NCBI GenBank assembly: GCA_012519205.1
Contig: JAAYQR010000002.1
Span: 1 to 53,028 of the forward strand
Length of the DNA stretch: 53,028 nt
Source: Candidatus Epulonipiscium sp.
Lineage (GTDB): Bacteria; Bacillota; Clostridia; Lachnospirales; Defluviitaleaceae
Direction of reading: 5' to 3'
Part shown: positions 25,203-35,213 of the stretch, in pieces
Layout of the letters: each line of letters opens with the position of its first letter
Position numbering within the stretch: position 1 is the stretch's first letter
Notes under the pieces: model-generated
Database searches by the model: none
What the model saw: the letters and a program-made list of their open reading frames with translations, nothing else
What the model was told of the DNA's origin: nothing
Position numbers and translations under genes: made by a program

Positions 25203-25248
25203 TTAGATATAAAAGAAAATTACATCATAAATAAATGGAGGTATATAC

Positions 25249-26478
25249 ATGGGAAAAGTAAAATTAGCTGAAAATATATTTTGGGTAGGGAAAGTAGATG
25301 ATAGAAAGGTACCTTTTCACAGGCTTATTTTAGAAAGAGGCACCACATACAATAGTTATCTTTTAGAAACCAAAAAACCAACCATTATCGATACAGTAGA
25401 CATTGCTTTTGCAAAAGAATATGTGGATAATTTAAGTGAAATGATAAATCTAGAAAAAATAGAATACATTATTATTAACCATGTGGAACCAGATCATGCA
25501 GGGGCACTGCCCGCGCTGGCTGCAAGAGCAAAAAATGCTAAGATTGTAACAACAAAATTGGGTTGTGAATTCTTAAAGAATATGTTTAAGCTTCATAACC
25601 GCGAATTCATCATCATAAAAGATAAAGGTACATTAGACATAGGAGGAAAGACCCTACAATTCTTTGAAACTCCTTATCTTCATACAGAGGAAACAATGAT
25701 AACTTATGAAATCGAAGATAAGATTTTATTCCCCTGTGATATTTTTAGCACCCATATAGCAAATGATGAGCTATTTAATGATTTGGCAAAGGGTGAATAT
25801 ATCGAAGATTTCAAGGTCTATTATAAGCTTATTATGGCACCCCATAGACCCTATGTGCGTCAGATGCTTGATAAAATAAGGAATTTAGATATTAATATCA
25901 TTGCCCCATCCCATGGCTATATCTTAAGAAAAGATACCAAGGATTTTATAAAAATATATGATGAAATGAGTACCCTAGAAGATTCTACAAAAGGTAAAAA
26001 AGTAACCATCCTATTCTCCACTATGACAGGAAACACAAGTAAAGTGGCAGGGGAACTGGTAGAAGGCCTTAAAACTTCAGGTGTGGAAACCTTCGTATTT
26101 AATTTAAAAAATGCAAATTTAGATGAAATCATAAGTAGAATTAAGGATTCAGATGGAATTTTAATAGGAAGTTCAACAAAATATGCCGATATGGTGGGCA
26201 ATGTTGAAGAACTCCTTAAAGAGTTAAAAAATATTGATAACAATGGGAAATGTGCTGCAGCCTTTGGTTCCTATGGATGGAGTGGAGAAGGGATTACCCA
26301 TGTGGAGGACTATTTAAATGATGCTGGATTTACTGTAATCAATCAAAGATACCTTATAATAAATAGGGGGGTAGATACCCCAGTATTTCCCTTAAGAGTA
26401 AAGTTCTCTAGTAGAGAAGGTTTAGAAACTGCAAGGGAAGCAGGTAAGATATTTGGAGAGCAAATTTTGACACATTAA
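25249..26478 (+). CDS. fprA: flavodiiron protein (O2/NO reductase)
   Basis: Cytoplasmic A-type flavoprotein (409 residues) reducing NO to N2O or O2 to water, a main detoxifier in anaerobes. The metallo-beta-lactamase-like domain has the di-iron ligands H78-x-E80-x-D82 (HVEPDHAG), H145 (YLHTEE), D164 (FPCDIFS) and H222 (PSHGYI). A flavodoxin domain follows (about 255-405) with the FMN loop FSTMTGNTSK. No rubredoxin fusion. ATGGAGGTATATAC precedes the start. Single gene between strong terminators, behind a Crp/Fnr box. Confidence 0.95.
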   Translation: MGKVKLAENIFWVGKVDDRKVPFHRLILERGTTYNSYLLETKKPTIIDTVDIAFAKEYVDNLSEMINLEKIEYIIINHVEPDHAGALPALAARAKNAKIVTTKLGCEFLKNMFKLHNREFIIIKDKGTLDIGGKTLQFFETPYLHTEETMITYEIEDKILFPCDIFSTHIANDELFNDLAKGEYIEDFKVYYKLIMAPHRPYVRQMLDKIRNLDINIIAPSHGYILRKDTKDFIKIYDEMSTLEDSTKGKKVTILFSTMTGNTSKVAGELVEGLKTSGVETFVFNLKNANLDEIISRIKDSDGILIGSSTKYADMVGNVEELLKELKNIDNNGKCAAAFGSYGWSGEGITHVEDYLNDAGFTVINQRYLIINRGVDTPVFPLRVKFSSREGLETAREAGKIFGEQILTH

Positions 26479-26483
26479 AGTAG

Positions 26484-26527
26484 AAGCACTTCTGATTATC
26501 ATTTAAAGATAATCGGAAGTGCTTTTT
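26484..26527 (+). terminator. terminator after the flavodiiron gene
   Basis: AAGCACTTC..GATTATC pairs with GATAATC..GAAGTGCTT with one mismatch, followed by TTTTT. Confidence 0.9.
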
Positions 26528-26631
26528 AATAGGATTACTTAATTATATAATAAATTTATATACTAACAGCTTACTATCAATCCTTGATTTATGTTAAAAT
26601 AAGCTAAAGACATTTTCAAAGGATGAATCAA

Positions 26632-28773
26632 ATGGGAAAAATATTAGTGATTGCGGAAAAACCTTCTGTAGGGAGAGATATAGCCAAGGTCCTCGGCTGC
26701 AAGGGGAAGGGAGATGGCTGTATTATAGGAAATAGCTATATTGTTACTTGGGCTATAGGGCATCTAATCACTTTATTAGAGCCTGAGGAGTACGATATTA
26801 AATATAAAAGATGGGCTTATGAGACTTTGCCGATTATTCCTAAGGAAATGAAGATTAAGCCCATAAGGCAAACAAAAAAACAGTTTGATATTGTTAAAAA
26901 GCTTATGAATGCTAAAGAGATAGATTCTCTTATTTGTGCTACAGATAGTGGACGGGAAGGAGAACTTATTTTTAGGTATATATATGAAGCAGCAAAATGT
27001 AAAAAGTCTTTTAAAAGACTTTGGATTTCCAGTATGACGGATGCAGCTATCAAAAAAGGCTTTGAAACCCTAAAGTCTGGGCAGGAATACGATGCCCTAT
27101 ATTATTCAGCTAGATGCCGTTCTGAGGCTGATTGGTTAGTGGGAATGAATGCTTCTAGGGCATTTACCATTAGATATCATGTTCTTTTGCCTATTGGAAG
27201 GGTGCAGACCCCGACGCTTAGTATTTTGGTGCAAAGGCAAAAAGAAATTAATGAATTTATTCCTAGGGACTATTGGGAAGTTAAAGCGGACTTTCATGGG
27301 TTTAGTGGAACTTGGACAGATATTAAGTCAAATGAAACAAAGATTTACAAAGAAGAAAAGGCTAATAGTATTGTAGAAAAGGTGCTTGGCAAAGAGGGTA
27401 TCGTGGAAGAAATAACGGAAGATGAAAAAAGACAAGCCCCTCCACTTCTGTATGATTTAACAGAACTACAAAGGGATGGAAATAAAAATTTTGGATTTTC
27501 CGCTAGCAAAACCCTATCCATTGCCCAAGATTTATATGAAAAGAAAAAGATGATTACCTACCCAAGGACTGACAGCCGCTATGTAAGTACCGATATGGTT
27601 CCGGTACTTACCAGTACCCTTGAAAAGCTTAACATACCGACTTATAGTAGATTTATTAAACCTATTTTAGAAAAAGGCAATTTTCCTATAACAAAAAGGA
27701 TAGTAGATGATAGTAAGGTAACAGACCACCATGCAATTATCCCCACAGATTCCTACCCAAAGTTGGAGAGCTTATCGGAGGATGAGAAAAAGATTTATAA
27801 GCTTATTGTAAAGAGATTCTTTGCAGTATTTTATCCGGCTTATGAATATACCATAACAAAGATTCTTACCGAGGTAGAAAATGAGTTTTTTATTACTAAA
27901 GGAAAAACCATCAAGAGTTTAGGTTGGATGTTATTTTACCGAGGCGATACCAAAAAGGACGAAAAAGAACAAGAGCTTCCAATCCTAAAAAAAGGGGATA
28001 TTGTTACCGTAAAGGATGCGGTGGCGGAAAAGAAAAAAACTACTCCACCCAAGCCCTACACAGAAGCTACACTCTTATCGGCCATGGAGAATGCAGGAAG
28101 ATTTGTTGAGGATGAGGATTTGAAAGAGCAACTTAAGGATAGTGGCCTGGGGACTCCTGCCACTAGAGCGTCTATTATAGAAAGATTAATACAGGTAGGA
28201 TATATAGAAAGAAAGGGGAAAGCCTTGTATCCCACGGAAAAAGGAATGAAGTTAATAGAGGTTGTCCCAAAGGAATTAAAATCTCCGGAAACCACGGGAA
28301 AGTGGGAAAAAGGCCTTTTGTCCATATCAAAAAACAAGATGGAACCAAAAAGGTTTATGGAAAGCATTGTAAGGTATGTTTATTATATCGTTAATAAAGC
28401 AGAGAAATCAGAAACTGATATTACATTCCCCAAAGAAAATACAAATAAATTAACTAAAAGAATAAAAGGACTTGGAAAATGTCCGTTATGTAAAAAGGGG
28501 ACAATTGGGGAAAATAGCAAAGCTTTTTTTTGTAGTCAATGGAAATCAGGATGTAAGTTTACCCTTTGGAAAGATAGCATAAAGCAGTATGGGCAGACCA
28601 TAACTCCAGAAATTGTTAGTGAATTACTAAAAAATAATATAATAAAGGCCATGGATATGGTACTACCCCAAACCCATGAAAGATGTAGGGCGGATTTGCA
28701 ATTCAAACAGAATGGGAATGGAACTGTAGAATTTATTAATCTCCAGAGAATAAATAACGAAAAAATCCAATAA
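26632..28773 (+). CDS. topB: DNA topoisomerase III
   Basis: Type IA topoisomerase, 713 residues, that decatenates and relaxes DNA. N-terminal TOPRIM (VIAEKPSVGRDIAKVLGC, then DSGREGE), catalytic Tyr310 in MITYPRTDSRYVS, and LPIGRVQTPTL from the core. A C-terminal zinc-finger-like segment CPLC..C..C (KCPLCKKGTIGENSKAFFCS, QWKSGCKF) follows. An in-frame ATG at 26623 is only two bases after AAAGG; ATG 26632 is better spaced. A housekeeping single gene, although topB-like genes are also common on mobile elements; nothing around it suggests that here. Confidence 0.93.
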   Translation: MGKILVIAEKPSVGRDIAKVLGCKGKGDGCIIGNSYIVTWAIGHLITLLEPEEYDIKYKRWAYETLPIIPKEMKIKPIRQTKKQFDIVKKLMNAKEIDSLICATDSGREGELIFRYIYEAAKCKKSFKRLWISSMTDAAIKKGFETLKSGQEYDALYYSARCRSEADWLVGMNASRAFTIRYHVLLPIGRVQTPTLSILVQRQKEINEFIPRDYWEVKADFHGFSGTWTDIKSNETKIYKEEKANSIVEKVLGKEGIVEEITEDEKRQAPPLLYDLTELQRDGNKNFGFSASKTLSIAQDLYEKKKMITYPRTDSRYVSTDMVPVLTSTLEKLNIPTYSRFIKPILEKGNFPITKRIVDDSKVTDHHAIIPTDSYPKLESLSEDEKKIYKLIVKRFFAVFYPAYEYTITKILTEVENEFFITKGKTIKSLGWMLFYRGDTKKDEKEQELPILKKGDIVTVKDAVAEKKKTTPPKPYTEATLLSAMENAGRFVEDEDLKEQLKDSGLGTPATRASIIERLIQVGYIERKGKALYPTEKGMKLIEVVPKELKSPETTGKWEKGLLSISKNKMEPKRFMESIVRYVYYIVNKAEKSETDITFPKENTNKLTKRIKGLGKCPLCKKGTIGENSKAFFCSQWKSGCKFTLWKDSIKQYGQTITPEIVSELLKNNIIKAMDMVLPQTHERCRADLQFKQNGNGTVEFINLQRINNEKIQ

Positions 28774-28856
28774 ACAAATTGTGTTTTTATCAGATTTTAA
28801 ATAATGTTATAATAAAAAAGTATTAAATTTAAATGACGATTTATGGAGGTAAACTT

Positions 28857-29486
28857 ATGGGAAGAGGATTATTTGATTTAGACGGGCCTTTTAATCGATT
28901 TGGAACCTTTGTTTTTGATATTATATTTTTAAATATGCTTTGGATTATTTTTAGTATTCCTTTTGTTACTATAGGAGCATCTACAACAGCTATGTTTTAT
29001 GTAACCGGCAAAAAAATTAGAAAGGAAGAGGGATACATATTCAGGGATTTTTGGAAGAGCTTTAAAATGAATTTTAAACAATCTTCAGTTGTTTGGCTTC
29101 TGATGGTCGTTGTTATTGTTATAGCCCAGTTTAATTTAACGAACATAGGGATATTCGGAAAATTAGGAAGTGCCATTGCCGTTTTCCAATTTGCTGTCTT
29201 ACTACAAATGATTATTGTAGGAATATACATCTTTCCTTTATTATCTAGGTTATATCTTAGCCTGTTTAATGCCTTTAAGATTGCATTTATAATGGGCAAT
29301 AAACATCTTCTTACGACTATTATATCTGTTATACTATTGGCAACCTTATTTCTTGTCATATTCATACTACCTCCAATATTATTTGTAGGGGTGAGTTTTT
29401 ATGCCCTTATGGTTTCTTTTTTTATGGAAAAGGTTCTTGTAAAATATTTACCCGAACAAAAGGGAGAGACAAGGCAACAGGAATAA
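28857..29486 (+). CDS. DUF624 (YesL family) membrane protein
   Basis: Membrane protein of 209 residues with about five helices. The N-terminal block MGRGLFDLDGPFNRFG followed by FDIIFLNMLWIIFSIPFVTIGASTTAMFYV is the hallmark of DUF624/YesL proteins, often linked to carbohydrate uptake loci but without proven activity. The frame opens earlier at 28833; GGAGG directly before sets ATG 28857. TATAAT at 28808-28813 could be its -10. The adjacent C39-like protease gene follows 55 bases later and may be co-transcribed. Confidence 0.88.
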   Translation: MGRGLFDLDGPFNRFGTFVFDIIFLNMLWIIFSIPFVTIGASTTAMFYVTGKKIRKEEGYIFRDFWKSFKMNFKQSSVVWLLMVVVIVIAQFNLTNIGIFGKLGSAIAVFQFAVLLQMIIVGIYIFPLLSRLYLSLFNAFKIAFIMGNKHLLTTIISVILLATLFLVIFILPPILFVGVSFYALMVSFFMEKVLVKYLPEQKGETRQQE

Positions 29487-29541
29487 TTTCTATATAGGGA
29501 AATATATTATAGTGTAATCTATTTTATAAAGGATAGAGAAA

Positions 29542-30441
29542 ATGAAAAATATAACCTATAAGAAGTATTTCATGTTTCTTTTAATTGTTTTACTTATTTT
29601 CATATTTTATAGAGAATATAGAGGATATAGGGAATATGAAAGTATTAATGTTATTAGTAATGAGGGAAGTTGGAACCGTGAAATCCCCTTTATCGTGTAC
29701 CAAAATAATAAATATTTAAAGGCTTTTAGTTCTTTTTCTGAGGCATCAAACTACGCAGGAAAAAATGAAAGTGCTTATATATATTATTATGATGGCAAAA
29801 CTAAAAAGCAAATATGGAGCAATGCAGCTAAAATAAAGGAATCTACGGTTTTAAATGTGCCTATGGTTTCCCAGATGCCAGAATTAGCAAGGGGCTGTGA
29901 GGTTACAAGTCTTGCTATGATGCTTCAATTTGCCGGAATTAAAATAGATAAGATGACTTTAGCTAAGGAGATTAAGAAGGATAATACCCCCTACGAAAAA
30001 AAGAATGGTAAAATATACTATGGCCATCCTAATGTAGGATTTGTGGGAGATATATATACTTTCGAAAACAAGGGATATGGTGTATACCATAAGCCCATTA
30101 AGGTATTGGCAGAGGAATATTTGCCTGGACAGATTATAGATTTAACAGGTTGTAACTGGAAGGATTTATTGTATTTTGTTAGCCAGGAAACCCCGGTTTG
30201 GGTGATTTCCAATGGCAGCTTTAAAGAGTTAGGTGCGGATTATTTTCAAGAATGGAATACCCCCCAAGGGATTATACATATTACTATGAAAGAGCATTCT
30301 GTACTTATTACAGGGTACGATAAGGATTATGTATATATCAATAATCCATTAAAAGATAAACCTAATCAGAAGGTTCCTATGAAAGATTTTTATGCTTCTT
30401 GGAAGCAGATGGGGAAACAAGCAGTAACATATATTAAATGA
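29542..30441 (+). CDS. secreted C39-like cysteine peptidase (peptidase_C39_2)
   Basis: 299 residues. An N-terminal signal-anchor helix (about 8-23) is followed by a short extracytoplasmic linker domain and a papain-like C39_2 domain (about 108-299). The catalytic Cys lies in VSQMPELARGCEVTSLAMML, the His in KEHSVLITGYD, and the third residue in YINNPL, where most relatives have DP. Such proteins are probably exported peptidases acting on cell-wall or peptide substrates; the substrate is unknown. AAAGGATAGAGAAA precedes the ATG. Ends with a terminator. Confidence 0.85.
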   Translation: MKNITYKKYFMFLLIVLLIFIFYREYRGYREYESINVISNEGSWNREIPFIVYQNNKYLKAFSSFSEASNYAGKNESAYIYYYDGKTKKQIWSNAAKIKESTVLNVPMVSQMPELARGCEVTSLAMMLQFAGIKIDKMTLAKEIKKDNTPYEKKNGKIYYGHPNVGFVGDIYTFENKGYGVYHKPIKVLAEEYLPGQIIDLTGCNWKDLLYFVSQETPVWVISNGSFKELGADYFQEWNTPQGIIHITMKEHSVLITGYDKDYVYINNPLKDKPNQKVPMKDFYASWKQMGKQAVTYIK

Positions 30442-30462
30442 AAATGTATAGAGTAAATAAGA

Positions 30463-30486
30463 AGAGCCGATTTTATCGGCTTTTTT
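30463..30486 (+). terminator. terminator after the C39-like gene
   Basis: AGCCGA / TCGGCT with flanking A and T runs (AAG..TTTTTT), a compact intrinsic terminator. Confidence 0.85.
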
Positions 30487-30556
30487 GTATGTAAGAAAGG
30501 TTTAATCTATAAAGTTTTAGCTTTTAGAAAAAACAATGGAAATAAATACAAGCATT

Positions 30557-30565
30557 TGGTATAAT
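30557..30565 (+). promoter_or_regulatory. extended -10 promoter of pfp
   Basis: TTGGTATAAT contains the TGn extension and a perfect TATAAT, 35 bases before the pfp start; no -35 match is needed in such promoters. Confidence 0.5.
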
Positions 30566-30599
30566 ATACATATAATGGAAAACACAAAGGAGGATTTAT

Positions 30600-31835
30600 A
30601 TGAAACTGGATGGGAAGGTACTTGTAGCACAAGGAGGGGGACCAACGGCAGTCATCAATCAATCCCTCGTAGGAGTTGTCTTAGAGTCTAGAAAGTTTAC
30701 TCAAGTTACAAAGGTGTATGGAGCAGTAAATGGGGTTAGCGGGATAATAAATGAAGACTTCGTTGATTTAACCCAAGAAACTACCAATAATTTAGAACAA
30801 GTAGCTAGGACTCCTTCATCAGCATTACTTTCCACAAGAGATAAACCAGATGCAAAATACTGTAAGGAGATATTTAATGTGCTAAAGGCCCATGATGTAA
30901 GGTATTTTTTCTATATAGGGGGCAATGACTCTGCAGATACAGTGCGTATAGTTAATGAAAATGCAAAGAAATCTGACTATGAGTTTAGGGCTATCCATAT
31001 CCCCAAGACTATTGACAATGATCTAGTTCTAAATGATCATACCCCGGGATACGGTTCTGCTGCTAGATTTGTTGCCCAATCGTTTATAGGAGCTAATTTA
31101 GATAATAGGGCTCTGCCCGGGATATACATAGGAGTGGTGATGGGAAGACATGCAGGATTTTTAGCAGCTGCCTCATGTTTAGCCCAAAAGTATCCAGATG
31201 ACGGGCCACATCTTATATATCTGCCGGAAAGGGCATTCAATATTGATAGCTTCCTTAAGGATGTAAAGAAGGTATATGATAAATATGGCAGGTGCGTAAT
31301 TGCTGTTTCAGAGGGAATTCAAGATGAAAGTGGAATCCCGATTATTACAAAATTAATGGAAAATGTTGAAAAAGATGCCCATGGTAATGTTCAGCTTTCA
31401 GGCACAGGGGCCCTGGGAGATTTACTGGCAAGACATATTAAGGAAAAACTAAATATATCAAGGGTACGCTCAGATACTTTAGGATATTTACAGCGCTCAT
31501 TTATGGGCTGCGTTTCCGATGTAGACCAATATGAAGCTAGGGAGGTGGGAGAAAAGGCAGCTCAGTTTGCTATATGGTATAATATTGATGGTTCCATAAC
31601 AATACAAAGAACAGGTTTTTATTCTGTTAATTACGAACTAAAAAAATTAGAAGATATAGCGGGCAAAACAAAGGTTATGGCCGATAACTTTATTAATAAG
31701 GCAGGAAACAACATAACTGATGATTTTAAATATTATGTTCGCCCCCTTGTCGGCTCCGGACTTCCCGTAGCCCATAGAATAAGAGCACCAAAGACACCTA
31801 AAATTCTAAATAATAGAGAAAGCATATGTGGTTAA
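30600..31835 (+). CDS. pfp: pyrophosphate-dependent 6-phosphofructokinase
   Basis: Glycolytic enzyme using PPi to phosphorylate fructose 6-phosphate, 411 residues. The PPi preference is read from GGNDSADT (Asp where ATP enzymes have Gly at the second position of GGDG) and the Lys of PKTIDNDL. Other family blocks are AQGGGPTAVINQ at the N-terminus, TPGYGSAAR, MGRHAGFLAA and LGYLQRS. Reversible and energy-saving, typical of anaerobes. AAAGGAGGATTTAT precedes the ATG. Single gene; its terminator doubles as the hcp operator candidate. Confidence 0.94.
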   Translation: MKLDGKVLVAQGGGPTAVINQSLVGVVLESRKFTQVTKVYGAVNGVSGIINEDFVDLTQETTNNLEQVARTPSSALLSTRDKPDAKYCKEIFNVLKAHDVRYFFYIGGNDSADTVRIVNENAKKSDYEFRAIHIPKTIDNDLVLNDHTPGYGSAARFVAQSFIGANLDNRALPGIYIGVVMGRHAGFLAAASCLAQKYPDDGPHLIYLPERAFNIDSFLKDVKKVYDKYGRCVIAVSEGIQDESGIPIITKLMENVEKDAHGNVQLSGTGALGDLLARHIKEKLNISRVRSDTLGYLQRSFMGCVSDVDQYEAREVGEKAAQFAIWYNIDGSITIQRTGFYSVNYELKKLEDIAGKTKVMADNFINKAGNNITDDFKYYVRPLVGSGLPVAHRIRAPKTPKILNNRESICG

Positions 31836-31851
31836 GATTTTTATATATTTT

Positions 31852-31899
31852 AAATCCGTGATAAATATCACGGATTTATTTTTTGCTTTGTGTTATTAT
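31852..31899 (+). promoter_or_regulatory. pfp terminator hairpin overlapping a Crp/Fnr box, with the hcp promoter
   Basis: AAATCCGTGAT / ATCACGGATTT form an 11-bp stem followed by ATTTTTT, a good terminator for pfp. The same bases contain TGATAAATATCA (TGA-N6-TCA at 31859-31870), and TATTAT lies at 31894-31899, exactly 29.5 bases from the centre as in the ric and flavodiiron promoters. Predicted start near 31906, about 60 bases before hcp. Confidence 0.6.
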
Positions 31900-31967
31900 A
31901 TTCTTAGAAATCATACTAACTTTATATGAATAGTTTATAATTAAATTAAAATAGAGGAGGAATTTTA

Positions 31968-33599
31968 ATGTTTTGTTATCAATGTCAAGAGGCATCAAAG
32001 GGAATTGGTTGTACTGTAAGGGGTGTGTGTGGAAAGACGGGAGACGTTGCAAATCTGCAAGACTTATTAATCTACGCCCTAAAAGGAATCTCCATGTATA
32101 CAACAGAGGGTAGAAAAGTAGGAGTAGAATGCAAAGAAGCAGATAAATTTATTATGGAAAATTTATTTGCAACCATCACAAATGCTAATTTCGATAGAAA
32201 TGACTTTATTAAGAGAATTACAAGAGCATTAGAAATTCGTGATGAAGTTAAAAATAAAGTAGTAAATGCAGGGGGTAATGTGACTCTTGACCATGATGCG
32301 GCTAACTTTACATTAAGCGAAGCAGAATATGATAAAAAAGCAGAAGTTGTGGGGATTTTAGCTACAGAAAATGAAGATATCCGTTCTCTAAGGGAATTAA
32401 TAACCTATGGGTTAAAGGGAATGGCAGCTTATGGCAAACATGCCCTAAATCTAAACTATGAAAATAATGAAATTCATGCTTTCTTACAAAGGGCTTTGGC
32501 AGCCACTCTAGATGATACCTTGTCAGCTGATGATTTGGTTGCTCTCACATTAGAAACAGGAAAAGTAGGGGTGGATGTAATGGCACTTCTTGATGAGGCA
32601 AATACATCAACATATGGACATCCTGAAATTACAAAGGTAAATATAGGAGTTAGAAATAATCCTGCTATCTTAATCAGTGGTCATGACTTAAAAGATATGG
32701 AAGAACTTCTAAAACAAACAGAAGGTACAGGGGTTGACGTATATACCCATAGTGAAATGCTTCCGGCTAACTACTACCCAGCATTCAAAAAGTATTTACA
32801 TTTTGTAGGAAACTATGGAAATGCTTGGTGGAAACAAGATAGAGAATTCGAACAATTTAATGGACCAATCCTTATGACTACAAACTGCCTTGTACCACCA
32901 AAAGACTCTTATAGGGACAGGGTATATACAACAGGTTCTGTAGGATTTGAAGGACTTAAACATATCGAAGATGCTAAAGATGGAAAAAAGGATTTCACAG
33001 AAATCATTGAACATGCTAAGAAATGTGCATCCCCAATAGAAATTGAAAGAGGAGAGATTGTAGGAGGATTTGCTCATAACACAGTTTTATCCCTCGCAGA
33101 TAAAGTAGTAGATGCAGTTAAGTCAGGAGCTATCAAACGTTTCTTTGTAATGGCAGGTTGTGACGGAAGGATGAAGAGTAGAGACTACTATACAGAATTT
33201 GCAAAAGCTATTCCTGAAGATACTGTTATCCTGACAGCGGGATGTGCAAAATATAAATACAACAAATTAGAATTAGGAGATATCGGAGGAATTCCAAGGA
33301 TACTTGACGCAGGGCAATGTAATGACTCATATTCTCTTGCAGTTATTGCTCTTAAATTAAAAGAAGTATTTGAACTAAATGATATCAATGAATTACCTAT
33401 TTCCTATAATATTGCATGGTATGAACAAAAAGCAGTTATTGTACTTCTTGCCCCATTATATCTAGGGGTTAAGAATATCCACTTAGGACCAACCCTACCG
33501 GCATTCCTTTCACCAAATGTTGTTAAAGTACTAGTAGAGAACTTTGGAATTGGCGGAATCACCAATGTAGAAGATGATTTAGCAATGTTTATGGCATAA
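31968..33599 (+). CDS. hcp: hybrid cluster protein (NO reductase/hydroxylamine reductase)
   Basis: 543-residue Fe-S protein carrying a cubane cluster and the hybrid Fe-S-O cluster, active in NO reduction and protein S-nitrosylation chemistry; it also reduces hydroxylamine in vitro. The N-terminal motif C3-x2-C6-x8-C15-x5-C21 is the class I pattern of strict anaerobes. Further conserved segments include [27 protein letters not shown] and [19 protein letters not shown], with the late CAKYKYNKL and AGQCNDSYS cysteines. AGAGGAGGAATTTTA precedes the ATG. Its cytoplasmic reductase hcr is not adjacent. Predicted member of the Crp/Fnr regulon. Confidence 0.97.
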   Translation: MFCYQCQEASKGIGCTVRGVCGKTGDVANLQDLLIYALKGISMYTTEGRKVGVECKEADKFIMENLFATITNANFDRNDFIKRITRALEIRDEVKNKVVNAGGNVTLDHDAANFTLSEAEYDKKAEVVGILATENEDIRSLRELITYGLKGMAAYGKHALNLNYENNEIHAFLQRALAATLDDTLSADDLVALTLETGKVGVDVMALLDEANTSTYGHPEITKVNIGVRNNPAILISGHDLKDMEELLKQTEGTGVDVYTHSEMLPANYYPAFKKYLHFVGNYGNAWWKQDREFEQFNGPILMTTNCLVPPKDSYRDRVYTTGSVGFEGLKHIEDAKDGKKDFTEIIEHAKKCASPIEIERGEIVGGFAHNTVLSLADKVVDAVKSGAIKRFFVMAGCDGRMKSRDYYTEFAKAIPEDTVILTAGCAKYKYNKLELGDIGGIPRILDAGQCNDSYSLAVIALKLKEVFELNDINELPISYNIAWYEQKAVIVLLAPLYLGVKNIHLGPTLPAFLSPNVVKVLVENFGIGGITNVEDDLAMFMA

Positions 33600-33614
33600 G
33601 AATATAGATAAATA

Positions 33615-33648
33615 TTAAAAACGCCCCTTTAGGAAGGGGCGTTTTTAA
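33615..33648. terminator. bidirectional terminator between hcp and the bactofilin gene
   Basis: TTAAAAACGCCCCTT / AAGGGGCGTTTTTAA, a 15-bp perfect stem with a four-base loop, with T runs on both strands. Confidence 0.95.
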
Positions 33649-33659
33649 TTGAAACAAAG

Positions 33660-34070
33660 TTAAATACTTGTATCTGTCTTTAAATCGGTTATATTTGGAT
33701 TACTATTAATAGAGGATTCGGAGGGGTTGCCAGCTATGCAGCACCCAGAGATACTTGCACCATAATCAATCACTAAAGAACTACATGTAACATTACCCCT
33801 AACTTTAGAATCAGCAGTTAAATGTACTAGGTCCTTTGAGATAATATCCCCAATGACGATTCCGGCAACTTCAATATTCTCTACCTGTACTGAGCCTTCG
33901 ACAATTCCCTTTTCTCCTATAACTAAATCGCTATCCAAAAATATATCTCCTTTATATTTCCCGTCAATTCTAACAGAACCTTCACCCTTTAAAACATCTG
34001 ATACTAGTACTGTATTTTCTCCAATAATAGTGGAGTAGTTATCGAATTTATGCTGTTTTTTAAAAAGCAT
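33660..34070 (-). CDS. bactofilin (polymer-forming cytoskeletal protein)
   Basis: 136-residue bactofilin: a short N-terminal tail, then a right-handed beta-helix of short repeats (GEGSVRIDGKYKGDIFLDSD, LVIGEKGIVEGSVQVENIEV) and a Ser/Asn-rich C-terminus. Bactofilins form filaments at the membrane and often recruit cell-wall enzymes. The gene directly follows that of an M23 endopeptidase with its AGGAGGTG ribosome site overlapping the end of that gene, the classic pairing, so the two probably act together in local peptidoglycan remodelling. Confidence 0.92.
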   Translation of the reverse strand: MLFKKQHKFDNYSTIIGENTVLVSDVLKGEGSVRIDGKYKGDIFLDSDLVIGEKGIVEGSVQVENIEVAGIVIGDIISKDLVHLTADSKVRGNVTCSSLVIDYGASISGCCIAGNPSESSINSNPNITDLKTDTSI

Positions 34071-34084
34071 TTTTTATACACCTC

Positions 34085-35071
34085 CTAGTCTATAACAAAA
34101 TCCCTAGGATTTTGAGGTTCGTTATGTAATAAAACTTCATAATGGACATGGGGACCTGTACTATTTCCTGTATTTCCTGACTTGGCTATAATGTCTCCAC
34201 GATTGACCCATTCTCCTTCAGTTACTAGTAAAGAAGAATTATGGGCATAACGGGTTTCAATGCCGAAGCCATGATCTATAGTAACTAAATAGCCATAACC
34301 CTTATTATAGCCCGAAAAGGTAACGATTCCTTTTCCCGTAGCTATAACATCAGTGCCTATATCAGCAGCAAAATCTATACCGGAGTGAAATTCATCTGCC
34401 CGTCTATTAAAGGGATTTTTTCTCCAACCCATTTCGGAAGTTACTCTTCCCTGAACTGGGAAAATAGAGGGATAAGCTTCTAGATAGGGTATAAGGGCAT
34501 CGATTTTTTTATTTAAATCCTTCAATGATTTGAATTCATTTTTAATTTGGGTATTACTAGAATCCACAATACTATTTAATTCATGGGCCATTTCATTAAA
34601 GTTGAGGTTATCCCCCCACCTTTGGGCATTTCTAAGTCAATACTAGATACATTAAAGGAAATAGGAGAATTTTTTGGGCTTGGATTGGGGAAAGTAGAAT
34701 TATTAATCTTTTCATAAATTAGACTCTTAAAATTTTCAATAGAATTAAGTTCGTTTTTAATTTCCCTCGTTTTACTTTGAAGTTGGGAAATCTCAGAAAG
34801 ATATTCTCCATTATTTTCTAACAAGGTGGATATTTCTTCTTGTTGAGCTTGAATTTGGTTGGCATACATGCCAATTTTCTTTTGTTGGGATAAGGAAAGT
34901 AATATTGATCCTCCCAAGGATATTAGTAAGCATATAAAGAAGAAGCCCACTGCATAGGAGGTCCATTGTGAAAAAGAAAGCTTGATTATTTTTTTGTGAA
35001 TTACTAGGTACAAACATGAGGGTAATACGTTGTGAAATTTTAGTTTTCCGTTTTTTAGATACTTTTATCAT
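34085..35071 (-). CDS. M23 family endopeptidase, interrupted by two frameshifts
   Basis: Membrane-anchored LytM/M23 metallopeptidase of about 328 residues if intact. Three overlapping frames belong together: MIKVSKKRKTKISQRITLMF then VPSNSQK (from 35071), a membrane helix and coiled coil (KLSFSQWTSYAVGFFFICLL onward), and the peptidase domain (from 34600 down). That domain has the Zn ligands in HSGIDFAAD and HVHYEV and the PFNRR-type loop. The first break is at a T7 run (34989-34995; one base too many), the second at a C6 run (34612-34617; one too few). Both restore a normal M23 protein when corrected. AGGGTGA precedes the start. Peptidoglycan cleavage; partner of the bactofilin. Confidence 0.85.
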
Positions 35072-35213
35072 TTTGACTCACCCTAAATAATTTATATTTC
35101 ACTAAGGTTGGACTTTACCAAAAATATAAACTATTATAACATAAAAGTAAAGAAAAAGTAATAATTTTATAATAATATGTTAATAAAAATGGGTATTTCC
35201 GGGTCTTTTAAGT

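Noticed and set aside
30600-31835. ATP-dependent phosphofructokinase
   Set aside because: GGND and PKTIDND indicate the PPi-dependent type.
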